From: Fibrobacter succinogenes
Lineage (GTDB): Bacteria > Fibrobacterota > Fibrobacteria > Fibrobacterales > Fibrobacteraceae
Direction: 5' to 3'
Length of the DNA stretch: 64,000 nucleotides
Assembly (NCBI GenBank): GCA_902800345.1
Contig: CADCDO010000012.1
Location: forward strand, 1 to 64,000
Shown: positions 32,028-42,469 of the stretch, piece by piece
Position numbering within the stretch: position 1 is the stretch's first letter
Layout: every line of letters begins with the position of its first letter
Program-made: the position numbers and the translations under genes
Notes under the pieces: model-generated
Database searches by the model: none
Told to the model about the DNA's origin: nothing
Seen by the model: the letters and a program-made list of their open reading frames with translations, nothing else

Positions 32028-33188
32028 TTATTCCTTCCGGTGTTCGTACAGATATAGGTTCGCTTCAGGGACCGCAAGCTCCGAACCTTTCAAGATCCAC
32101 TCATCATCCGTTCCGCTGCGATAACTCACGACAACGCTATATTGCTTATCCGTCTGCAAAATTTCTTGCGGCACAGTCCAGAAGTTTTCCGTCCCGATGA
32201 CCATTTCAAGCGTATGAGCGACATCGCCGTCCACTCCGCGAATCTCAATTTTTTTGACCATGTCCTTGGGATTGCGAACCTGAATAATGCTCCAGAACGT
32301 ACTCGCACCTTCCTTCACCCAAATGGATGTGGAATCGCCCCACACGCCATCAACGCCTTCACAACTCACGAATTCCCATTCGCCGTAATAACGGCCCACC
32401 AAATTTCCCATGATATCGCTTGCAGGCGCCCCGCCCAAATCCACACCACAATTTGCATCCGGGCAACGATCCGTAATGCGCACCGTCACTTCTTTCCAAC
32501 CATCCGGAGTTTTCGCTTTTACATGGACACAACCGCCACAGGCCGCGCCACCGTTCCAAGGGCCTTTATCATCGCCGGGTGAGACATTCACATGGATTGC
32601 CGCGTAATACTGAATATTCGTCTGTCCGTAATTGCAGGCGCCGCCAAGGCTCGTTTCCTTCGCCGTGACGCTCCCGTAAGTCGTCACGGAACCTTTACCG
32701 CCATTTTCGACAAGTACCGGATCCGCCGCAGTATAGCTATCGCATTTCGTACAAACGCCACTATCCGACGAACCCGAAAACTTTTCAGAACTACACGATG
32801 ACTCCGGCACGGATTTTGCGGAACTGCTCAAATCCGCCGCTGAAGATGAATTGGGTTCGTTCATGGAACAACTCGACAATACAGTTGTTTTTTCAGAAGA
32901 AAGCCCCTCATGCTTTGCAGAACTGGAACTGGCAGCATCAATCACCGAACCGCTCGATAAAGTCTTGCTGTTCTCCAAAGAAGACGAATAAACGTCGAGA
33001 CCGTCCGACATGCGCACCACGACATCTGCAGAACTTGACAAAGATGACGATGAAAGAAGCATCTCGCCCACCGCCATTGGCGTTCCATCCGACGAATCAC
33101 CGCACGAGCACAAAGTGAAAGCAAGCGCAAGCAAACACGCTAGCGCCACTCGCAAGAACAAACTAAAATTGAATTTGTAAAAATTCAC
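32028..33188 (-). CDS. Bacterial expansin-like lipoprotein
   Basis: 386 residues. Lipoprotein signal (Cys27 or Cys29), a Ser-rich linker to about 150, then an expansin D1 double-psi barrel (about 160-280): GSVTTYGSVTAKETSLGGAC, ACGGCVHVK and TDRCPDANCGVDLGG, whose Asp matches the essential expansin residue. D2/CBM63-like domain follows (SIWVKEGASTFWSIIQVRNP, KKIEIRGV). Expansins loosen cellulose-xyloglucan contacts without hydrolysis. GTG start overlaps the previous stop (TAGTG). Expansins in rumen Fibrobacter fit plant-wall degradation. Confidence 0.85.
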   Translation of the reverse strand: MNFYKFNFSLFLRVALACLLALAFTLCSCGDSSDGTPMAVGEMLLSSSSLSSSADVVVRMSDGLDVYSSSLENSKTLSSGSVIDAASSSSAKHEGLSSEKTTVLSSCSMNEPNSSSAADLSSSAKSVPESSCSSEKFSGSSDSGVCTKCDSYTAADPVLVENGGKGSVTTYGSVTAKETSLGGACNYGQTNIQYYAAIHVNVSPGDDKGPWNGGAACGGCVHVKAKTPDGWKEVTVRITDRCPDANCGVDLGGAPASDIMGNLVGRYYGEWEFVSCEGVDGVWGDSTSIWVKEGASTFWSIIQVRNPKDMVKKIEIRGVDGDVAHTLEMVIGTENFWTVPQEILQTDKQYSVVVSYRSGTDDEWILKGSELAVPEANLYLYEHRKE

Positions 33189-33874
33189 TATTGTCCAACC
33201 GGAGTTTGATCGATAATTTGCAAAGCCATATCACGAACAATATCTACCCAATCATGTTCCAAAGCTCTTTTTTCTGCAAAGTGGTCTTTTTCAACAAAAC
33301 CAAATGCCAACATTTTCCCTGATTTTGCGTCATAGAACGCATAATTGGCTGAAACTTTGACCTTTTCACCACTTTTGTACATGGGCGCTGCCGGACCAGC
33401 CACGGAAGCCATCGGGACCGAGGACATTTGCGAATAGCTCTGACTCTTATACAACCGAATATCATCCATCACCAAATACACCTCAAAACTATCCGACATC
33501 GAACTCAATTTCGGAATGTTTACATCATCACCGTCCATTTTTTCGGCAACACTGGAAATCTGCTCCTTCGAAACTTCATCAATACTGTAATGAACACCCA
33601 AATTGAACTTGAACGTGTTGTCCAAATTTTTCTGGAACCAAGCTGAAATAGAAGTCATTTCATCCGTTACAACGGCGGTATCCTTTTCGCTTTTAAACAA
33701 GCCCCATAAATCATAAGATTCCGTAGAATCCTGAACAATAACTGGTTTCGTGAACACGGCCTTCATATTCGACGGTTTGTTCGTCCAAGTATTGTCCTTA
33801 AACTGGCGTGTACTGGAACAACCGGCAACGAGCAAAAGAGCCAAAGAAAAAATCACACTATTCAACAACTTCAT
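33188..33874 (-). CDS. Lipoprotein of unknown function, paralogue of the one at 31275
   Basis: 228 residues; lipobox LVAGC (Cys19). Start ATG 33874 is supported by GGAGG 5 nt upstream; a longer frame to 33919 is not. Shares the YLVMDD ... YAFYDAKSGK ... W ... IIDQTP plan with its paralogue on the other side of the expansin gene. Its stop is coupled to the expansin GTG start by a one-base overlap, indicating one transcript. Confidence 0.78.
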   Translation of the reverse strand: MKLLNSVIFSLALLLVAGCSSTRQFKDNTWTNKPSNMKAVFTKPVIVQDSTESYDLWGLFKSEKDTAVVTDEMTSISAWFQKNLDNTFKFNLGVHYSIDEVSKEQISSVAEKMDGDDVNIPKLSSMSDSFEVYLVMDDIRLYKSQSYSQMSSVPMASVAGPAAPMYKSGEKVKVSANYAFYDAKSGKMLAFGFVEKDHFAEKRALEHDWVDIVRDMALQIIDQTPVGQ

Positions 33875-33904
33875 AAAAACCTCCAATAGTTTTTTATAAA
33901 AATA

Positions 33905-33941
33905 AAAAATCCGCTGCAATTTTCATGCAACGGATTGAAGT
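33905..33941. terminator. Stem-loop downstream of guaB/upstream of lipoprotein gene
   Basis: AATCCGCTGCAA, loop, TGCAACGGATT with an A-run on the left and TTTT to the right. It lies between guaB's stop and the lipoprotein gene's start on the same strand, so probably ends the guaB transcript. Confidence 0.6.
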
Positions 33942-34018
33942 TTTCGAGAAGGGAATCCTGCCCTTCGACAGTGTCAGGCAGACAGTCCGGAACGACTCTT
34001 CCTACTGTCTACATCCGA

Positions 34019-35635
<1,617 letters not shown>

Positions 35636-35645
35636 CTAAAAATTG

Positions 35646-35914
35646 TACCTATAAAATGATCGATTCATCACTTTTATAGGTACAAAACAGGTACAAAGCC
35701 GTTTTTTCAAAATATAACAAGGCGAATTCGATAAAAATCGTACCTATAAGCAACGCAAAAATTCGCCTTTATAGGTATTTCCACGTTTAATTTATATGTA
35801 AAAATAGGAAAATGTACCTATAAAACTATTGATTCATGCGCTTTTATAGGTACGAAATAAAAAGACCCCGTTCCCAGTACCTATAAAACTTTATTGACTT
35901 ACGTTTTATAGGTA
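35646..35914. repeat. Array of four TACCTATAAAA/TTTTATAGGTA inverted pairs
   Basis: Pairs span 35646-35682, 35741-35777, 35815-35852 and 35878-35914 (37, 37, 38 and 37 nt overall). Arms are about 11 nt with loops of 15-16 nt of unrelated sequence. Unit spacing shortens from 95 to 74 to 63 nt. No gene is seen in 35477-35981. Like the array at 29020 the arms begin TACC and end GGTA. Confidence 0.75.
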
Positions 35915-35981
35915 CCGAAAAAACATTTTTTTCATGTAACAAATAATTCTTCAAAGCCAATACCCGCACTTAAGCCCAAAT

Positions 35982-37778
35982 CTAAGGTTCCTTCACGCAG
36001 CGGATTGCCGCACGATAATCCTTTTCCAACGCTGAAATCGAAAGCGTAAACCTCAAGGATTCATCATAACTCCTCGGATGATGCCAAACATTCGCCGTTA
36101 CAGCAAGACTATCGTTTTTCTCCGTCGAACTCCACCAAGTATTAGACTCCCCCACATGAACTAAATTCAACGGAGAACCGTTTGCAGTCACTCCAGCAAG
36201 TTGTTTAGACAACTCTTCCCATTCATCCTCAGTCGGGAGCTTCCAGCCATCGGGGCATTGAGCCTCCGCCCACGTAAACGTGGTATCCCGCCAGTCGTCA
36301 ATCATCCAATAAAGACCGACCGCCTTGCGGTACGCATAACGCTTTCCGTCTCGCCCGTCTTCAAGCGAATCCGTAAAGATTTCCCACTTTTTGGATTTGC
36401 AAACATAGCCGAACAAATCGGTATCTTCAAGCGAATTTTCTTTTTCACTTGTACACAATCCAACCTTCCTTTCGACATCCAAAGCACTACGCCATTTTCC
36501 GAAATCGCACACGATCAAAGAAGAGTCCACGCCTCCCGGCGTCATAAAGTAGTCCGTGCCATCGCATTTAATACCATAAGTATTCGACTCTAAGGCCGAA
36601 GACGATAACCAGCGGATGCCTGTGCGAGTTCTATCGTCATTTTTGCAAGTAAAATATTTGCCAAATGAAGTTTTCGCGACCTTACCCAAATTACTATTGT
36701 CGCATTTATCAAGACCATATTCGGCCAGCCAAAAGCCGTCAATCACACTTTCAAAATCAGGAAGGAATCCGCCCGCTATACTACTCAAGTCAAATCCTGT
36801 CGTATAGACACTTCTCCATTTTGTCATTGTTGAGCGAATCGATTGAATATCAGCAGGAATAATCGCATCGCCATGCAAAACCGATACATTCAAGTTGTAA
36901 GCAACATCTGCAATCTTTTTTCTCGTAGAATCGCTATCCCATTTGCCGTCCTTCGCAAAATCTTCCGCAAAATCCTTGACAAATGATTCAAAAAAGTTTC
37001 CGCTAAAAGGCGAGAAAATAGCAGTAATCCCCATCAATACCTTGTCTTCATCGCGATTTTCTATATCCCGAATTCCGTAAACACTCCATGATTCAGGGTC
37101 ATCAAAACTTACATCTTCGCCATTTTCGTCTTTAACGGCAACATGGAAAGCGTCTAAAAGTTCGTTTCGAGCCTGTTTTTTTGCATCCGCAAAGGAGAGT
37201 TTCTTGTTTTTGACAAGTTCACGAACACGTTCATATTCCAAAGTCGTAAAGAGATTGACGTTTACCGAATCGTGCACATTCAAGTCCGTCAGAGCATATA
37301 AAGTAAGTTCATTTTCAGAAAGTCGCCCAGATTTCGCTTCGAGATATTTTCCTGTTACAGAAACCCGTGCTATATTCGATTTTAACGATTCCGCCTTGAC
37401 AGAATATCCGCCAAAACCGCCCTCCACCATTCCCGTAAAAACTTGCTCCGTAGATTCCAAAGTGGATTCATCCAATGCGGTCAACTTTACAACGGAACTG
37501 TCTGCATAGGGGCCATTTTGAGCCAGACCATAAACCGTCATGGACTTGCCGATTTTCCCATAACCACTTTTCGAATCCTTGCTACTGCTAGAAACACTAC
37601 TGCTAGAATTGCCGTTAGATTCCGCAGCACTCGACAAGCTACTGGAACTTATCTCGCTTTGTGTATTCGGCCCAACGGCGTTACTGTTATTATCGTCTGC
37701 ACAAGCCCATAGAACAGCCACAGACAAGAGCATTCCCCATAATTTGGGCACACTCGCCTTGCAACAAAAAAGATCCAT
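35982..37778 (-). CDS. Large FISUMP-domain lipoprotein
   Basis: 598 residues; lipobox with Cys26, Ser-rich linker (about 42-68), a central region without recognised domain (about 75-460) that begins like a carboxypeptidase-regulatory-type beta-sandwich (SMTVYGLAQNGPYADSSVVK), then a C-terminal FISUMP domain (LEDGRDGKRYAYRKAVGLYW, CPDGWKLPTEDEWEELSKQL, TWWSSTEKND, YRAAIRCVKEP). AGGAG precedes ATG 37778. Function unknown; surface location expected. Confidence 0.85.
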   Translation of the reverse strand: MDLFCCKASVPKLWGMLLSVAVLWACADDNNSNAVGPNTQSEISSSSLSSAAESNGNSSSSVSSSSKDSKSGYGKIGKSMTVYGLAQNGPYADSSVVKLTALDESTLESTEQVFTGMVEGGFGGYSVKAESLKSNIARVSVTGKYLEAKSGRLSENELTLYALTDLNVHDSVNVNLFTTLEYERVRELVKNKKLSFADAKKQARNELLDAFHVAVKDENGEDVSFDDPESWSVYGIRDIENRDEDKVLMGITAIFSPFSGNFFESFVKDFAEDFAKDGKWDSDSTRKKIADVAYNLNVSVLHGDAIIPADIQSIRSTMTKWRSVYTTGFDLSSIAGGFLPDFESVIDGFWLAEYGLDKCDNSNLGKVAKTSFGKYFTCKNDDRTRTGIRWLSSSALESNTYGIKCDGTDYFMTPGGVDSSLIVCDFGKWRSALDVERKVGLCTSEKENSLEDTDLFGYVCKSKKWEIFTDSLEDGRDGKRYAYRKAVGLYWMIDDWRDTTFTWAEAQCPDGWKLPTEDEWEELSKQLAGVTANGSPLNLVHVGESNTWWSSTEKNDSLAVTANVWHHPRSYDESLRFTLSISALEKDYRAAIRCVKEP

Positions 37779-37897
37779 AGTTTTCTCCTATTACATTTTT
37801 CGTCAAAATATAAATTTTTAGAAGGATTCAGAAACTCTGCAAGCAATTCTCAAAGAAACGACAGACGATTTTGTTGCATACGTTGCATATAGCGGTA

Positions 37898-38452
37898 TCA
37901 CTTCCCGTTGTAGCGCTCCATACACTTTTCAATACCGAGTTTAAAATAGCATTCCACAAGCGCAGGGACTTTCGCAATCGCTTCGTCAAATTTCGGACGA
38001 TCTTCCGGCGAGAACTTCGCGAGCACCCAATTGCTAAGGTCAAATTTCGGAGGGCACTTGCCTACGCCAAAACGGATTCGCGGGAACTTGTCGCCCACAT
38101 GCTCGATAATATTGCGGAGCCCGTTCTGACCGCCATGACTGCCACTTGCGCGGCAACGAATACGGCCCACATCCAAATTGATATCGTCACTGAACACCAG
38201 CAAATGATCGACCTTGACCTTGTACCAAGTCATCAAAGCCTGCACCGCTTCGCCTGACAAGTTCATGTACGTCTGCGGCTTGACAAGCAGGCATTCCTCG
38301 CCCGCTATGTTCACCTTCATGGTGAGCGCCTTGTGTTCGCTTTTCCAGTCCTTGCCAGAATCGGCAAGCTTCTCGACCGCCATGAATCCAGCGTTGTGGT
38401 GCGTATTCGAATATTGCGTCCCAGGATTTCCAAGACCTACGATAAGATACAT
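37898..38452 (-). CDS. pth: Peptidyl-tRNA hydrolase
   Basis: 184 residues; frees tRNA from stalled peptidyl-tRNA. Motifs: YLIVGLGNPGTQYSNTHHNA with catalytic His, KPQTYMNLSGEAV, DDINLDVGRIR, and GSHGGQNGLRNI. Size is normal. It lies upstream (on the minus strand) of nothing closer than a FISUMP gene 119 nt away and downstream of a thioredoxin-like gene. Confidence 0.96.
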   Translation of the reverse strand: MYLIVGLGNPGTQYSNTHHNAGFMAVEKLADSGKDWKSEHKALTMKVNIAGEECLLVKPQTYMNLSGEAVQALMTWYKVKVDHLLVFSDDINLDVGRIRCRASGSHGGQNGLRNIIEHVGDKFPRIRFGVGKCPPKFDLSNWVLAKFSPEDRPKFDEAIAKVPALVECYFKLGIEKCMERYNGK

Positions 38453-38508
38453 AATAAAATCTCTACATCAAAAATATTCCCGCTCCGTGGCGGGAATAGC
38501 ACTTGTAA

Positions 38509-39042
38509 TTATTTCGCCCACAGAACCTGCGGCCAATCTTCGCCTTCTTCACCCAGCATGAACAAAGGCTTGGTTTTCTTGTCCAAGACAATCGTTCGCG
38601 GAAGACTAATCTCTTCTCCCTCCTTCACGAGCCCGAACCCCTCGGTCAACCGCTTGAAAGGATCGCTCACCACAGTAAACTTCGAAGCATCCGTCTTCTT
38701 GACCCAACTCTTGACAAGTTCCTCGTCACGTTCGCCAATATTCACGAGCACGACAGAAACCTTGTTCTTTTGCAGTTCATCGTAATTTTCGACAAGACGC
38801 TTGACGCCCGCCCTGCAAGGGATGCACCACGTCGCAAAATAGACAAGCGCCGTACGCTCATTGTTCATCGCAAGTTTCGACAAGTGCGTACGTGTAAACG
38901 GCAACGAATTTTCAGAAACTTGGCGAATAGCGAACCACGGCAGAGAATCGGAAATCGACTTCGGCATTTCCATCCTCTGAGATTCCTTCGCCCCGGCAAA
39001 AGCCAGGAAAAAGGCCAAAACTAAAAACGAGATACGAATCAT
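38509..39042 (-). CDS. Exported TlpA/ResA-like thioredoxin-fold protein
   Basis: 177 residues with a signal peptide (MIRISFLVLAFFLAFAGA) and a thioredoxin-fold domain containing LVYFATWCIPCRAGVKRL, the redox-active CxxC. The later cis-Pro region reads SLPRTIVLD. Such proteins reduce disulfides or help cytochrome maturation in the periplasm. ATG 39042 overlaps the upstream lipoprotein stop by 4 nt. Confidence 0.85.
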   Translation of the reverse strand: MIRISFLVLAFFLAFAGAKESQRMEMPKSISDSLPWFAIRQVSENSLPFTRTHLSKLAMNNERTALVYFATWCIPCRAGVKRLVENYDELQKNKVSVVLVNIGERDEELVKSWVKKTDASKFTVVSDPFKRLTEGFGLVKEGEEISLPRTIVLDKKTKPLFMLGEEGEDWPQVLWAK

Positions 39043-40184
39043 TCCAATCTCCACTTGTCCAGCTCAACAGTCCATTCGTTGAACCAGTCACCGTTCAAAA
39101 TATTCGCATATAGACGAGTACGCGCCTCGTTCATATCGTAGCGGCCGCTACCCTTGACCCTGGCATGGACACTAAAGTAAGGCTCGCCTTCGCAGTTCGA
39201 ACCGCTCAAGTTCAGTTCCGTCGTGCAAGAAACACCGAGACTTCCCTCGGAACATTCCTCGGGCGACACATCCAACTTCAACAGCAAACCGTTGGAACAC
39301 ACGGCCGCACGCACCGGATACTTGGCCGAAATACGTTCGAACACCGCCCGACGCTGCTGCAATACAGACGCGTCGGATTCATCCATCTGGTAATAGAACG
39401 CATACTGCGAACGGAAATCCTTGTACTTCTGCTGCGAAGACTCGAAAGACGCCTTCACCCTGTTGTCGTAGACTACACCAAGTCCATCGAGAATCATCCC
39501 GATCGAAAGCGTCCGCGCATACATGTCCTGCGCCGCCTTGAACGCATTGTTCCTGATAACCGGGTGAGTCTGCTCCTCGAAAATCTTGATCGCTAGAGCG
39601 ACGGAGTCCTGCGTAATAGCAAGTTCATTGAGAAATGGTTTCGCGGCATCGGACTTGAGCATACACGCCACCACACCAAACTTGCCACCCTGCGTCAAAG
39701 TGACGATAGGTTTCGCATCTTGCGCATTCTGCAATCTAGTGATGACCTGCGTATTCGTCGCAAACGAAGACTGAATCGTTTCGTTTCCGGTCGCATCTAC
39801 ATTCGACTGACGCGATTCCTCGGTCTTCGCGACAACAACAGACTGGATTTTCGCCGAAATATCCTTTTGCGCAAGCGTTAGCGCCAAATTGGTATTATTA
39901 GCGATTCCCTGGCCACGCAAGTAATCCTCGCTCGGGCAAACATGGCTTTGCAACATCTCCGAAAGAGACGCCTGGGATTCTGCAACAACCTGCACTTGCG
40001 GAACACCTGCGTCACCTGGGTTCGTCACCGTCTGGTCTTGCCCGGCTTCGAGACCGTTGAACGCTTGCGACGAATTCGCACGGATTTCATCGGCATTAAC
40101 GCTACGTTTAGCGGCCGGTTCAGAACCGGCACAACCTAACAAGGATATAAAGCAAACACAGGATAAAAGCTTTAAAGTTTTCAT
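39039..40184 (-). CDS. Lipoprotein of unknown function, LPP20-like plan
   Basis: 381 residues; lipobox LLGC (Cys18). Contains CPSEDYLRGQGIANNTNLAL then TLAQKDISAKIQSVVV, a pattern of lipoproteins with an N-terminal helix and a domain that begins with repeated Ala/Lys-rich helices (similar to LPP20-type signatures), and two Cys pairs near the end (EECSEGSLGVSCTTELNLSG). It starts 7 nt after a TATATT box (leaderless). A truncated paralogue of its first ~45 residues lies 70 nt upstream. Confidence 0.72.
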   Translation of the reverse strand: MKTLKLLSCVCFISLLGCAGSEPAAKRSVNADEIRANSSQAFNGLEAGQDQTVTNPGDAGVPQVQVVAESQASLSEMLQSHVCPSEDYLRGQGIANNTNLALTLAQKDISAKIQSVVVAKTEESRQSNVDATGNETIQSSFATNTQVITRLQNAQDAKPIVTLTQGGKFGVVACMLKSDAAKPFLNELAITQDSVALAIKIFEEQTHPVIRNNAFKAAQDMYARTLSIGMILDGLGVVYDNRVKASFESSQQKYKDFRSQYAFYYQMDESDASVLQQRRAVFERISAKYPVRAAVCSNGLLLKLDVSPEECSEGSLGVSCTTELNLSGSNCEGEPYFSVHARVKGSGRYDMNEARTRLYANILNGDWFNEWTVELDKWRLE

Positions 40185-40191
40185 GGGAACA

Positions 40192-40197
40192 AATATA
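40192..40197 (-). promoter_or_regulatory. -10 box of a predicted leaderless promoter (lipoprotein gene)
   Basis: TATATT on the minus strand, 7 nt before ATG 40184. Confidence 0.5.
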
Positions 40198-40253
40198 GAT
40201 TATGTTGACGGAGGCGTGGCCTACGTCTCAGTAAAAGCGAAAATCAGAGACAA

Positions 40254-40403
40254 CTATTTTTCCGCATCAAGTTCGCTATACGCTTTTTGAGCGTTTGCAC
40301 GAACCTCATCGGCGTTACTCTCCTGCTGTTTGACTGGTTCGCTACTGGCACATCCCAGAATAGCGATAAAACAAAGGCAATATAAAAGTTTAATGATATT
40401 CAT
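40254..40403 (-). CDS. 49-residue lipoprotein, truncated paralogue of the downstream gene
   Basis: Small gene reading MNIIKLLYCLCFIAILGC then ASSEPVKQQESNADEVRA and ending KAYSELDAEK. Residue for residue it parallels the first ~48 residues of the lipoprotein at 39039 (MKTLKLLSCVCFISLLGC then AGSEPAAKRSVNADEIRA). It has its own TATATT 6 nt before the ATG, the same promoter arrangement as its paralogue, so it looks like a duplicated promoter plus signal region that still encodes a mature peptide of about 32 residues. It could be functional or a duplication scar. Confidence 0.65.
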   Translation of the reverse strand: MNIIKLLYCLCFIAILGCASSEPVKQQESNADEVRANAQKAYSELDAEK

Positions 40404-40409
40404 AGCTTG

Positions 40410-40415
40410 AATATA
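40410..40415 (-). promoter_or_regulatory. -10 box of a predicted leaderless promoter (49-residue lipoprotein)
   Basis: TATATT on the minus strand, 6 nt before ATG 40403. Confidence 0.45.
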
Positions 40416-40480
40416 GATTTTTCAGGCGAAGGAAACCACAATCTGACGAAAAATCCACGTTATGGCTTGTACAATCCAAC

Positions 40481-40513
40481 AAAAAAGACCCGTCCCGGCA
40501 AAAGGGACAGGTC
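40481..40513 (-). terminator. Intrinsic terminator after the L25 gene
   Basis: On the minus strand GACCTGTCCC, loop, GGGACGGGTC then TTTTTT. Stem of 10 with one mismatch. Confidence 0.85.
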
Positions 40514-40543
40514 TCAAATTCGCCTTGTATGACTTTGCCAAAA

Positions 40544-41170
40544 TTACTGGGCAGCAGCCGGAGCGGCGGCGGCAGCAGCGGCTTCAGCCGGAGCGGCAGC
40601 AGCATCCTTCTTCTTGGACTTAGAAGAAATCGTGAAGATAACGGTACGCGGGCCAGAAGCGAGCGTAACACCTTCCGGGAGCTTGAAGTCCTTAGCATAG
40701 AAAGTCACGTTCGTTTCGAAGTTGGAGATATCCAATTCGAGAACAGTGGGGATGCAAGCCGGCTTGGCAGCGAGCATGAGGTAACGAGCTTCCTGAGCGA
40801 AGATACCCCCCTGAGTCTTGACACCAACCGGAAGACCGGAAAGCTTGACCGGGATGCGAACCTTGACGAATTCGTCTTCGGCAATCTTGATGAAGTCAAC
40901 GTGAGTGATCTTCTGGGTGATAGCGTCCTTCTGGACACTATAGACGAGAGCCGGATTGCCAGCCTTGCCGTCGATTTCGAGGTCAAGAAGCGTATAACGC
41001 TTGCCCGGAGCGAGAACCTTGCGGAGGTCGATTTCGCTTACGCTGAGGTTCTGAGCTTCGATACCCTTACCATAATAGACGGCCGGAATCAGACCAGCCT
41101 TACGCAAACGGGCGTTTTCGCGGTTTGCACCTAGCACTCTCGAGGTAGCTTTGAGCGTTGTGAGTTCCAT
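40544..41170 (-). CDS. rplY: Ribosomal protein L25, general stress (CTC) type
   Basis: 208 residues; binds 5S rRNA. N-terminal L25 domain (GANRENARLRKAGLIPAVYY, HVDFIKI), then the TL5/CTC C-terminal domain (PVKLSGLPVGVKTQGGIFAQ, LELDISNFETNVTFYAKD), and an Ala-rich tail after a KSKKK segment. The tail is of low complexity and probably disordered. GGAGATAAT precedes ATG 41170. Confidence 0.93.
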   Translation of the reverse strand: MELTTLKATSRVLGANRENARLRKAGLIPAVYYGKGIEAQNLSVSEIDLRKVLAPGKRYTLLDLEIDGKAGNPALVYSVQKDAITQKITHVDFIKIAEDEFVKVRIPVKLSGLPVGVKTQGGIFAQEARYLMLAAKPACIPTVLELDISNFETNVTFYAKDFKLPEGVTLASGPRTVIFTISSKSKKKDAAAAPAEAAAAAAAPAAAQ

Positions 41171-41201
41171 TGTATTATCTCCATTAGATAAAAAAAATTC
41201 A

Positions 41202-41273
41202 TTGGGGTAGCTGGACTCGAACCAACGAATAACGGAATCAAAATCCGTTGTCTTACCACTTGACGATACCCCA
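41202..41273 (-). tRNA. tRNA-Gln (anticodon TTG)
   Basis: On the minus strand the sequence starts TGGGGTATCGTCAAGTGG and ends with GGTTCGAGTCCAGC and TACCCCA plus discriminator A. The acceptor stem is 7 bp. The anticodon stem ACGGA/TCCGT holds loop TTTTGAT, giving anticodon TTG for Gln. CCA is not encoded. It lies between the L25 gene and ispE. Confidence 0.95.
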
Positions 41274-41344
41274 ATGGTGCGACAAAGATAGTAAAAAAAC
41301 GCTTTTTTTCAAAGATAAACGCGTAAAAAAAGGTAAAAAAGTTG

Positions 41345-41456
41345 AAATTAGGGGTTAGGGATTAGGTTTTAGGGGTTAGGGATTAGTAGGAAGTAGACAG
41401 TGGTTAGTGGTTAGGAATCGTCATCTTGGAGGCGTCAGCCGATAGGATCCAGAAAA
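41345..41456. repeat. Telomere-like heptads (TTAGGGR) and a partial GTCATCCTGAG element
   Basis: GGGGTTAGGGATTAGG and similar units repeat with a 7-nt period (TTAGGGA, TTAGGTT, TTAGGGG) to about 41390, then AGTGGTTAGTGGTTAGG. At 41419 CGTCATCTTGGAGGCG with GGATCCAG is a half element of the other repeat family. Confidence 0.6.
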
Positions 41457-41527
41457 GTCTTGAATAGCAATAAAAAAGTACCATATCCCGTTGCACTCGC
41501 CTATCGTCTATAGTCTATCGTCTAACA

Positions 41528-42445
41528 TCACCGATGCCAGAACTTTGTCACAGTCTGGTAACGCGAGATCGGTTTCATCACGGCGGCGGCCCTTTCGGCA
41601 AGTTCCCTGGTCTTGAATATTCCGAAAACGGAGGCCCCCGAACCGGACATCAGGGCGACCTTAGCCCCCAGTTCAAGGAATTTCTGCTTCATCTCGGCGA
41701 CAAGCGGGTGCGTCGGGAAAACGGAAATTTCAAAAGCGTTGAAGCACATTTCGGGATTGAGAAATAGCTCAAACGTGTTATCGGCAGAAACGGGCTCAGC
41801 AACAGGATCACCACACAACGTGACCCGCACCTGAGAATCCCACGCGGCCTTGTACCGCTCCCAGCGGTCCGGGCCGGATTTCGGGACACCCGCATAAGCG
41901 TCCTTCGTCGGGACGGAATCGAGCGGAGTCGCAATCAGGAGTGCCGCCCCTTCGGGGAGTTCCAGCGGTTCCACGAACGTCAAGCGTTCGCCGATGCCTT
42001 CGGCAAAAGCAGTTCCGCCACGGACAAGGAACGGCACATCGGCGCCAAGACGGGCACCGATGGATTCCAACGTTTCGAACGGGAGGTGCAAGTTCCACTG
42101 GCGATTAAGCAATCGGAGCGTCGCCGCGGCATCGGCACTGCCACCGCCAAGACCGGCCCCCAACGGCATGACCTTTGTCAAATGAATATCGGCACCAAGA
42201 TTGCACTTTGCATATTCCTTGAGCGCCTTCGCCGCCTTGAACACGAGGTCCGATTCCAGCGGATAGTTCTGCGGTTCATTGTACGTCAAATGGATTTCGC
42301 CATCATCACGGAGTTCAGCCTCGACGGTATCGCCCGCATCAACAGTCTGGAAAACGGTTCCCAAATCATGGTAACCGTCCTCGCGCTTGCGGATGACATC
42401 AAGAAACAAATTGATTTTAGCAGGAGCGTATTCTTTCATAGTCAT
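41528..42445 (-). CDS. ispE: 4-diphosphocytidyl-2-C-methyl-D-erythritol kinase
   Basis: 305 residues of the GHMP kinase family; fourth step of the MEP isoprenoid pathway. Motifs: APAKINLFLDVIRKREDGYH, the ATP-binding PLGAGLGGGSADAAATLRLL and the C-terminal LMSGSGASVFGIF. Its -10 box TATATT lies 8 nt before ATG 42445, predicting a leaderless mRNA; a second ATG at 42439 is possible. Confidence 0.95.
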   Translation of the reverse strand: MTMKEYAPAKINLFLDVIRKREDGYHDLGTVFQTVDAGDTVEAELRDDGEIHLTYNEPQNYPLESDLVFKAAKALKEYAKCNLGADIHLTKVMPLGAGLGGGSADAAATLRLLNRQWNLHLPFETLESIGARLGADVPFLVRGGTAFAEGIGERLTFVEPLELPEGAALLIATPLDSVPTKDAYAGVPKSGPDRWERYKAAWDSQVRVTLCGDPVAEPVSADNTFELFLNPEMCFNAFEISVFPTHPLVAEMKQKFLELGAKVALMSGSGASVFGIFKTRELAERAAAVMKPISRYQTVTKFWHR

Positions 42446-42453
42446 TGGTCAAT

Positions 42454-42459
42454 AATATA
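42454..42459 (-). promoter_or_regulatory. -10 box of a predicted leaderless promoter (ispE)
   Basis: TATATT on the minus strand, 8 nt before ATG 42445. Confidence 0.5.
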
Positions 42460-42469
42460 TAGAAATGTA

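Noticed and set aside
35646..35914. Series of ordinary intrinsic terminators
   Set aside because: Loops of 15-16 nt, AT-rich arms without a GC-rich stem and no position after a gene end for most units make termination an unlikely main role.
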